Shown: positions 21,997 through 27,714 of the stretch, piece after piece
Layout: the number at the start of each line of letters is the position of its first letter
How positions within the stretch are numbered: position 1 is the stretch's first letter
Virus record (IMG/VR): IMGVR_UViG_3300025652_000227
Location: 1 to 35,682 of that record
DNA length: 35,682 nt
Direction: 5' to 3' (one strand)
From: a virus
Notes under the pieces: generated by a model
Databases searched by the model: none
Told to the model about the DNA's origin: nothing
The model's input: the letters and a program-made list of their open reading frames with translations, nothing else
Program-made: the position numbers and the translations under genes

Positions 21997-22040
21997 CGGG
22001 GGGTAGATCATAGTCCTTTTGCCTATCCCCCGCTTTTTTT
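21997..22040 (+). terminator. Terminator-like hairpin antisense to the replication operon
   Basis: 10-bp stem CGGGGGGTAG / CTATCCCCCG (21997-22006 with 22023-22032, one G-T pair), a 16-base loop, then CTTTTTTT. As a terminator it works rightward, although genes here run leftward. It lies between the nuclease stop and the primase-helicase start, so on the sense RNA it forms a hairpin that could tune expression of the primase-helicase. Confidence 0.7.
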
Positions 22041-22821
22041 AATTATTCCAACAAGTCTCCCTAAACTCGCAAAACTTACAAAGAAAAAAATCTTTTGTTT
22101 GAGCTATGCGAGGTAGAATGTCACCTGCTTTAGCCGCAGTCAAGATATTTACAGCCTTGTCACTTGACGTCTGTGCTAACTCCCGATTGAACGGCACTAA
22201 TTCGTAGTAAATCTCAGATGTGTTCTTATTTACCACTGTAAAGAGCGCAGGGTGTTCTGTAAGATCCATGTAGGCTTGATATAAAGCGATCTGAGTAGCG
22301 TAAACAGGATTTGCCTTGGCTACCCCCATGCGCTGAAAGCCTTTCCACTTTTGATCGTTCGCTGACTTGTTTTCCCACAGACATGGATAGCCCATATCCA
22401 CGTCACCGTCACAGACCACACCATCAATGTGCCCTTTAATTTCATCATCGGCTATAGAAAAGCCAAACTGTTTTCCCATCTTATCCTCTGTTCTCAGATC
22501 GAACCCTGCATCGCGTAGCCACATTGCAGCGTAGTCTTCGATGTAATGACCGAACTCGAATATCCTGAGTGTTCTTGCACTGAAGCCCGAACCCTCGTCT
22601 TGTGGATAGTTTAAGTACCGATACTGTATCTTTCGACTGCATTCGTCACCTATGCTTGAAGCTCCCAAATATTTTCTTCGTTCGCGTTTGCTATTCTTTT
22701 CTACGATAGCTTTGTCTACTGCTTGCGATATTGCCTCTGCTTGTGGATCAGAAGGGGATACTTGTAGTAGGCCAAGCGCCTGTTGACTTATAGTATTTGT
22801 CTTCGAGTTTCCCAATTTCAA
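22039..22821 (-). CDS. Cas4/RecB-like PD-(D/E)XK nuclease with Fe-S cysteines
   Basis: 260 residues. The motifs are in order: C61 (GASSIGDECSRK), H92 (FEFGHYIED), D133 (GHIDGV), E150-x-K152 (WENKSA) and Q177-x3-Y181, then C248-x2-C251-x5-C257 near the end. The four cysteines would hold a 4Fe-4S cluster, as in Cas4 and AddB. Such nucleases resect DNA in recombination. Between primase-helicase and SF2 helicase, it fits phage single-strand annealing repair. The only good start is TTG at 22821 (or 22815), inside the upstream 72-residue gene by 74 bp, an unusually long overlap. Confidence 0.88.
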   Translation of the reverse strand: MKLGNSKTNTISQQALGLLQVSPSDPQAEAISQAVDKAIVEKNSKRERRKYLGASSIGDECSRKIQYRYLNYPQDEGSGFSARTLRIFEFGHYIEDYAAMWLRDAGFDLRTEDKMGKQFGFSIADDEIKGHIDGVVCDGDVDMGYPCLWENKSANDQKWKGFQRMGVAKANPVYATQIALYQAYMDLTEHPALFTVVNKNTSEIYYELVPFNRELAQTSSDKAVNILTAAKAGDILPRIAQTKDFFLCKFCEFRETCWNN

Positions 22822-22966
22822 CTTCCTCTGTTAGTTTTGCTGCTTCCTGTAAAGCAAATATTAATACATGAACCTGATCTTCTGAAAGATCAGAGAATTT
22901 GGTGTCCCAACCAAATGTTCCTAATATAAATGCCAACTCTTTTATTGGCTTTGGTTCGTTACTCAT
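22748..22966 (-). CDS. Small acidic protein overlapping the nuclease gene
   Basis: 72 residues starting MSNEPKPIKELAFILGTFGW and ending GAWPTTSIPF. A perfect GAGGAGG site precedes the ATG. It overlaps the start of the nuclease gene by 74 bp, and its GAGGAAG codons may double as the nuclease ribosome binding site. Helical and acidic; the function is unknown, possibly a small partner of the nuclease. Confidence 0.65.
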   Translation of the reverse strand: MSNEPKPIKELAFILGTFGWDTKFSDLSEDQVHVLIFALQEAAKLTEEVEIGKLEDKYYKSTGAWPTTSIPF

Positions 22967-22975
22967 ACGCCCTCC

Positions 22976-23287
22976 TCAGTGCATTATTTCTTCTTTGTCT
23001 TCTAAAATTAAATCTAATAGATGATCTATCTCTTCAGGATCACAATCTTTGTTCTTAAAGCTGATTGCAGATACAACTTTATCTCTGATAATAATATTGG
23101 CTGAACCAAACAAAACCTCATCCTCTGAATCATCTATCTCGCCTTGAATGACATTACTTGTTTTTTTACTCATGGCATCTTGATTGTAAGACCCTTCACA
23201 GAAACAAACATATTCTAAATTATCTGTGTAAATCTCATCATCATCTTTTCTTTTCGCAAGAATTAAAAAAATTTCAAACCTAGCCAT
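22976..23287 (-). CDS. Hypothetical acidic protein
   Basis: 103 residues from ATG 23287, the first M of MARFEIFLILAKRKDDDEIY. Two beta-like strands are followed by acidic loops and a C-terminal acidic helix (EEIDHLLDLILEDKEEIMH). The start lies 8 bp inside the previous gene. No known motif is recognised, and a role in replication or repair is suggested only by the operon. Confidence 0.7.
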   Translation of the reverse strand: MARFEIFLILAKRKDDDEIYTDNLEYVCFCEGSYNQDAMSKKTSNVIQGEIDDSEDEVLFGSANIIIRDKVVSAISFKNKDCDPEEIDHLLDLILEDKEEIMH

Positions 23288-23444
23288 CAACCTTATCCTC
23301 TGCATCATTGTGCTTTAACCATAACGCAAGATCTGAAACCATGTGCTTAAATTCACTTGTATCAATTTTGGCAACCAATTCACCATTGAACCAAATTTTA
23401 AGCCCATCATCATATACTGCCCATCGCGTTTTTACGTCTTTCAT
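23280..23444 (-). CDS. Small hypothetical protein
   Basis: 54 residues starting MKDVKTRWAVYDDGLKIWFN. Start ATG 23444 overlaps the helicase stop (ATGA) and has GGAGAGG upstream; a longer frame reaching to 23486 lies inside the helicase gene and is rejected. Two short strands and an amphipathic helix are the only visible features. Translationally coupled to the SF2 helicase. Confidence 0.7.
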   Translation of the reverse strand: MKDVKTRWAVYDDGLKIWFNGELVAKIDTSEFKHMVSDLALWLKHNDAEDKVDG

Positions 23445-25099
23445 AGATACCTCTCCACTGTTGCCTCGATTACATCCTTGTTCCACAAGAAACTAAGCAT
23501 ACAAGCCGCTTTGTACTTCGTCCAAGAGAAGTCAAATAGCCCAACATCTACCCCTTGATCAGCAAGGTGTACTCTCTGTTTATCCGTTAATCGTTGATCT
23601 AGCCATCTTTTTGTTTTTACAGCCGCATTGCCATCTTCGATCTCTCGTAAGAAATCATCTGCTGCTGCTGTGGCTTGCACAGCATCGCCAACCGAAAGAA
23701 CTTTTAATTTTCCTCTAGATTTTTTACCAAATGCAATTGATAGATTTGAGGTATTTGCGACTCCAACAAAACCCTCAAATCCCATAGCCATACGCAGGCT
23801 TTGATCCCCAAACATATTAATCCATCTAAATGGAGACATCTTCATAAGATCGAACTCTGTCATTTCAAATACGTCAAGTTCTTCTTTTTCTTCTTTCTCG
23901 CCATCAAATACATGACCACAGACAGGACATATTTTAGCGTTCAAAGGAATAACAGCTTCGCACTCTGGGCATTGCTTGAGCGGTTGCTCACCTTTTTCTT
24001 TATCGTCTAGATTTACTTGATCTTCTAAAGATCCATGCGTTAGTACGCTTGTCCCGAAGTCCAGAACAATGCAGTCTCTTTTGACTAAATCAGGAAACTC
24101 TTCTGGATTTATTGTGCGTAAGCCACGCCCAATCATTTGAACCATTGTGGCTTTTTGAGAACATGGTCTGGTTAGAATGATGCACGACACTGGTGGCGCA
24201 TCAAAGCCCTCTGTAAGCACAGCCACATTAACCACAACCTGAAGATCGTTATGAACTAAATCGTGTAGCGTTTGCGCCCTCTCTGCCTTTGGCGTTTCTC
24301 CTGTGACTATATCTGCATTAACGCCTTGGTCTAAAAACTCTTCTAACAGATCCTCTGCGTGTCTAATTGTGCTACAGAACACAACGGTTTTTCTGCCCTC
24401 TGCATGATTAAGATACTCTTCAACTACTTTTTGATTAATAACCTTGCGGTTCATAATGGACTCGACTTGCTCCATGTTGAAGTCGTTACCGCTAATAGCC
24501 ACATCATTCAGTTTGTCTTTTACACCGCAATCAATCACATATGACTTTGGCGGTACGAGAAATCCTTCTCTGATAAGTGTTGTAATATCTATCTGGTGCG
24601 AACAGTTATTGAATACTTTTCGCAAACCTTTTCCATCGCCTCTGTTAGGTGTAGCAGTAAAGCCTACAATCTCTGCATCTGGATTGTCTTGTTTTACTGC
24701 TTTAATGACTTTTAAATATGTATCGGCTGCTGCATGGTGGCTTTCGTCAATAACAATCATATCAAAAGCAGGGCGATCCATAAGATTTCTGTTTCTGGAA
24801 ATTGTTTGCACCATAGAGAATACAGTGTCGCCTTTCCAATTTTTGACAGTTCCGTTTACAATACTTGTTGTGATGTATGGATTTATTCTTTCAAACTTGG
24901 ATTTGTTTTGATCAACAAGTTCATCTCTATGCTGCATTACAAGGATTTTTTTACCGTCCTCGTATCTTTTGCCTACAAGCGCAGACAGCATAATTGTTTT
25001 ACCCGCCCCTGTGGGCGCAACAACGATTGTGTTTTTGTGCTTATCTAATGCTTTACAAGCATCATTGATAGCGGCCTCTTGGTAAGGGCGCAGTAACAT
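23441..25099 (-). CDS. SF2 DEAD/DEAH-type DNA helicase with zinc ribbon
   Basis: 552 residues from ATG 25099 (GTG 25111 is an alternative start). Walker A PTGAGKT (29-35), DESHH motif II (118-122), GFTATP motif III and motif VI QMIGRGLR (321-328) are intact. After the second RecA lobe comes a four-cysteine zinc ribbon (CPECEAVIPL and CPVCGH; C377, C380, C391, C394), then a C-terminal extension of about 155 residues. It is the phage analogue of UvsW/RecG-like or RadA-like SF2 helicases working with the recombination genes. The order helicase, nuclease, primase-helicase is a replication-recombination operon. Confidence 0.9.
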   Translation of the reverse strand: MLLRPYQEAAINDACKALDKHKNTIVVAPTGAGKTIMLSALVGKRYEDGKKILVMQHRDELVDQNKSKFERINPYITTSIVNGTVKNWKGDTVFSMVQTISRNRNLMDRPAFDMIVIDESHHAAADTYLKVIKAVKQDNPDAEIVGFTATPNRGDGKGLRKVFNNCSHQIDITTLIREGFLVPPKSYVIDCGVKDKLNDVAISGNDFNMEQVESIMNRKVINQKVVEEYLNHAEGRKTVVFCSTIRHAEDLLEEFLDQGVNADIVTGETPKAERAQTLHDLVHNDLQVVVNVAVLTEGFDAPPVSCIILTRPCSQKATMVQMIGRGLRTINPEEFPDLVKRDCIVLDFGTSVLTHGSLEDQVNLDDKEKGEQPLKQCPECEAVIPLNAKICPVCGHVFDGEKEEKEELDVFEMTEFDLMKMSPFRWINMFGDQSLRMAMGFEGFVGVANTSNLSIAFGKKSRGKLKVLSVGDAVQATAAADDFLREIEDGNAAVKTKRWLDQRLTDKQRVHLADQGVDVGLFDFSWTKYKAACMLSFLWNKDVIEATVERYL

Positions 25100-25111
25100 A
25101 TCCGAATCCAC

Positions 25112-25197
25112 TTCTTAGTCTAGATGGAGGGGGGTTTTGGACCCTCGCCCCCCCTGTGCGAGGTCTAGCAGGTGTGGAAAAAACCTGTGCCGCTAGA
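25112..25197 (-). other. Structured non-coding spacer in the replication operon
   Basis: 86 bp between the ssDNA-binding-like gene and the helicase. On the leftward RNA it can fold two hairpins: CAGGT / ACCTG and CCTCGC / GCGAGG (25143-25148 with 25158-25163), with C-runs and G-runs around. TCTAG occurs at both ends. There is no clear T tail in either direction, so it may be an RNA processing site, an attenuator or a protein binding site. Confidence 0.5.
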
Positions 25198-25803
25198 TTA
25201 CTTATTAGCCCAACTAGGAACTGCACCAGATGTTGGCTGCGCTGCCTGTTGCGGTTGAACCGCAGGGGCTTGCGCCATCGGTGCTTGTCCAGAAGGGATA
25301 AAATCTTTCTGGTTCGGTGTCACTGCTGCCATGAGTTTATTCTTGTCCTCATAACCGTTTGTGCCTTTTTCAATTCCGACTTTAGCGCAAATTTCCATTC
25401 CACTCAAGTCATTAACGCCACCAATGTTTCGCCTTTGAACCGCAGTCTCTGACATATCAGATGGATTAATGTTATTAGCGCTTTCAATAATTTGCCGTAA
25501 TGTAGACAAACCAATCTCTTTGGCTACTGGAATACCGCTAGAACCTTTTTTGTCTCCATCGACAAAAAGACGATGCCAGAACTTACGTTTATCATGCTCA
25601 CCGCCAACAACTGTAAACTCTAGTTCCATCCATTTAGCACTTGAGGTGGCTGACTTTTTAAACCACATACCGTTGCCAAACTCTGGGATCTCTGTGTCAC
25701 CCATTTTGACCACAATAATTGCACGACACAGCGTACCGTTTGGAATAAGTGTGCGTGTTTGTGTTGGTGCTTCTGACACCGCTGCGTTATTTAGATTCAA
25801 CAT
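25198..25803 (-). CDS. ssDNA-binding / DUF669-like protein
   Basis: 201 residues. The first 140 residues (TRTLIPNGTLCRAIIVVKMG, then WMELEFTVVGGEHDKRKFWHR and AKVGIEKG) are of the DUF669-like, OB-fold-type kind that binds single-stranded DNA next to Sak4-type recombinases. The last 40 are Pro/Gln/Ala-rich and flexible, ending in SWANK. The start overlaps the previous gene by 17 bp. This partner relationship is the main support for the call. Confidence 0.75.
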   Translation of the reverse strand: MLNLNNAAVSEAPTQTRTLIPNGTLCRAIIVVKMGDTEIPEFGNGMWFKKSATSSAKWMELEFTVVGGEHDKRKFWHRLFVDGDKKGSSGIPVAKEIGLSTLRQIIESANNINPSDMSETAVQRRNIGGVNDLSGMEICAKVGIEKGTNGYEDKNKLMAAVTPNQKDFIPSGQAPMAQAPAVQPQQAAQPTSGAVPSWANK

Positions 25804-26662
25804 TTTCTGTCCCTTCTGTTAAAATCTGTTCATTAGGGTTCACAAAGTTTAACTTTCTCTCTGTGTTTCCCCCACTACCCATTTTTTCAATAAGTTTACC
25901 AAGATGTGGCTCTTCAAGTGTATCGAGCCTACCAGAACGATCCTTTGCAGGATAGCCCCACTCATTTAGAGCATCGCAAACGAAGGCACGAAAAGAGCCG
26001 TTCTCGCCTCCCAAGACTGCCATCGTAAGAACTTCGTCTACGATGCCCGGTAATTCTTTGCCAGTTTTTGAACCTTCGATCTGAAGCGCATATTGTTTGC
26101 GCCCATAATCATCAGTATATTCGTCTAGAATACCAACAAAGATTACGTTCTTATCACGAATGTGTTGAAGATGTGTAAGCCACGACATCATTTCGCGTCC
26201 ATGCATACCATAAGCTGCACGAGTATCTAACTTGCCAGTTCTGTCTGATCTAGACTCTGGCTGTTGCTGACACCATTGAAAACACAAACGCCCTGCGACT
26301 GTGATTGAGTCGATAAATAGCGTTTGATAGTTTTTTAAGTTAACTTCTGGATCACCATATGTCTGGCAAACACCTTCATAGTGCGCCTGACTATAGCACT
26401 GATCCTCGTGCAAAGATGGATTGCCGCCACCAAGATAACAAGCAAAGTCACGACATTCTGCCCACGTTTGTGGACGAATGACATCAATTGGATGTCCCTC
26501 GATAGCGGCATCCCCTGCCTCAAGATCCATAAACAGTGTTGTCTTTGGATCTAATGTTTTTGCTAATGTTGTTTTACCAACACCACTAGCACCACAGACT
26601 ACGATCTTATGACCGCGCTTTTCTGCAAGCCGTTGTTCGGCTGTTATAATTTGTAAACCCAT
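25787..26662 (-). CDS. Sak4-like RecA-type ATPase (AAA_24)
   Basis: 291 residues. Walker A GASGVGKT (24-31) and Walker B FID (116-118, YQTLFIDSI) are intact, followed by a Q-loop-type region and ending in a basic tail. Phage Sak4/AAA_24 proteins load and drive single-strand annealing on ssDNA with an SSB partner. It is upstream of the DUF669-like gene and overlaps it, a standard arrangement. It follows the 131-residue coiled-coil gene by 0 bp. Confidence 0.85.
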   Translation of the reverse strand: MGLQIITAEQRLAEKRGHKIVVCGASGVGKTTLAKTLDPKTTLFMDLEAGDAAIEGHPIDVIRPQTWAECRDFACYLGGGNPSLHEDQCYSQAHYEGVCQTYGDPEVNLKNYQTLFIDSITVAGRLCFQWCQQQPESRSDRTGKLDTRAAYGMHGREMMSWLTHLQHIRDKNVIFVGILDEYTDDYGRKQYALQIEGSKTGKELPGIVDEVLTMAVLGGENGSFRAFVCDALNEWGYPAKDRSGRLDTLEEPHLGKLIEKMGSGGNTERKLNFVNPNEQILTEGTENVESK

Positions 26663-27058
26663 TTATTTATCCTCTTCGAATGAGAAAGCACCAAGATCTA
26701 CCGTTCTGCAGTCTTCAAGCTGCTGTTTGATTTCTGGTGGTGCGGCTGTGTATTTGCGTTCCTCTACAGAAAAAACAATCTTTCCATAGTGTTGCGCATT
26801 TTCTGGTGACATATTATTTAAGCGATCACGAAGCATATCCTGATCCCAAGTCACCTTCTTACGAACCGTAGCCTTAAACTTTTTATTATCAGCTATGATT
26901 GTAGTTGTACCAAAATCCTTACCATCGGCTCGTAAAGCATCACGAACCTGTTGTAGCCAAGTATCTTGGATTTGTTCATTTAGATCAGAAAGCTCTTCTT
27001 TAAGCCCTGCGATCACAACGCGCAGCTCTTCCCTGCGCTCAAGTAATTGATTGCTCAT
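26663..27058 (-). CDS. Coiled-coil protein, first gene of the recombination operon
   Basis: 131 residues starting MSNQLLERREELRVVIAGLK. The N-terminal 35 residues are a coiled coil; then a beta-rich middle (NKKFKATVRKKVTWDQDMLR) and an acidic tail. ATG 27058 is chosen because GGAGG lies 6 bp upstream; a GTG 12 bp earlier would include it. A promoter follows directly (27092-27120). Such genes often precede Sak4; the function is not known. Confidence 0.75.
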   Translation of the reverse strand: MSNQLLERREELRVVIAGLKEELSDLNEQIQDTWLQQVRDALRADGKDFGTTTIIADNKKFKATVRKKVTWDQDMLRDRLNNMSPENAQHYGKIVFSVEERKYTAAPPEIKQQLEDCRTVDLGAFSFEEDK

Positions 27059-27091
27059 GGCAACCTCCACGTTTAATTTTCTAGAAACTTA

Positions 27092-27120
27092 ATTATGACA
27101 AAGTATGGGATGAAAGTCAA
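27092..27120 (-). promoter_or_regulatory. Promoter of the replication-recombination operon, with TATGGGA box
   Basis: On the - strand: TTGACT (27120-27115), a 17-bp spacer and CATAAT (27097-27092). TATGGGA lies at 27104-27110 in the spacer; TATGACA, a partial match, lies 10 bp away. It drives the genes from 27058 to 19465. The -35 overlaps the end of the DUF1064 gene. Confidence 0.82.
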
Positions 27121-27491
27121 GGAATTTTTTTAGATAAATATATATCTATATCAAAAACAGCTTTCATCAGCTTCTTTTTTAGTTTAAATTCAGGGGTTTC
27201 TACACCTTTGGCATCTTCGACAATATGCTCCCATATGCCATCTGCGTTCTCTTTATTATATTTAAAGTCGGCTATATATGCACAGATCTTTTGATCGTTT
27301 ACCATGATATTGTAACGAGGCTGTAGCTCTAAATCTTTGATTCGTTCTGCCTTTTCAAGAGACTTCAAATAGAGGTAACGTTCTGATTCCCATTTAGAGT
27401 CAAATGTAATTCCATGTACGGTGGTTTTCTTATTACCATACTTTGGTCTTGACCTTTTTAACTTGGGATTATATCTTGGTTTCAAGTACAT
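27117..27491 (-). CDS. DUF1064 nuclease-like protein
   Basis: 124 residues from ATG 27491. The KYGNKKTTVHGITFDSKWES start is typical of DUF1064, followed by ERYLYLKSLEKAERIKDLEL, IADFKY and HIVEDAKGVETPEFKLK, a PD-(D/E)XK-like pattern (D, then E-x-K). Proteins of this kind are regarded as endonucleases or resolvase-like enzymes of phage DNA processing. The stop lies at 27117, inside the -35 of the following promoter. Upstream, a repressor-like gene diverges 16 bp away. Confidence 0.82.
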   Translation of the reverse strand: MYLKPRYNPKLKRSRPKYGNKKTTVHGITFDSKWESERYLYLKSLEKAERIKDLELQPRYNIMVNDQKICAYIADFKYNKENADGIWEHIVEDAKGVETPEFKLKKKLMKAVFDIDIYLSKKIP

Positions 27492-27507
27492 TATGGGAGT
27501 TATGCTA

Positions 27508-27714
27508 GTGCCTGCAACTACTAAATACAAGTCTATAAGCGTTTCTGTGGAAACTTATAAGAAAATAGTTCAGATGTCGCAAAAAAAACGTAGGAATATT
27601 TCGCAACAACTTTCTTTGATTGTTGACGATGCTTACGACAAACAGGGCTTTATACCGCCTCACGAACCGATACGATCTGTTTCTGGCGGACTAAGCGCCG
27701 TCATAGAAGACTAA
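27508..27714 (+). CDS. Ribbon-helix-helix repressor-like protein
   Basis: 68 residues from GTG 27508 (GGGAG 8 bp upstream; ATG 27502 is only 2 bp from it). The strand-helix-helix pattern KYKSISVSVETYKKIVQMSQ followed by RRNISQQLSLIVDDAYDK is that of CopG/Arc-type repressors, which bind short direct or inverted DNA boxes. A TATGGGA box (27492-27498) lies 9 bp before the start, a possible autoregulatory site, and the same box occurs at other phage promoters. It is divergent from DUF1064 and overlaps the end of the 955-residue gene convergently by 4 bp, with no terminator. Confidence 0.78.
   Translation: MPATTKYKSISVSVETYKKIVQMSQKKRRNISQQLSLIVDDAYDKQGFIPPHEPIRSVSGGLSAVIED

Noticed and set aside
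24444-24911. Rightward open frame of 155 codons antisense to the SF2 helicase
   Set aside because: It is a shadow of the helicase gene, lacks a ribosome binding site and has no recognisable domain.
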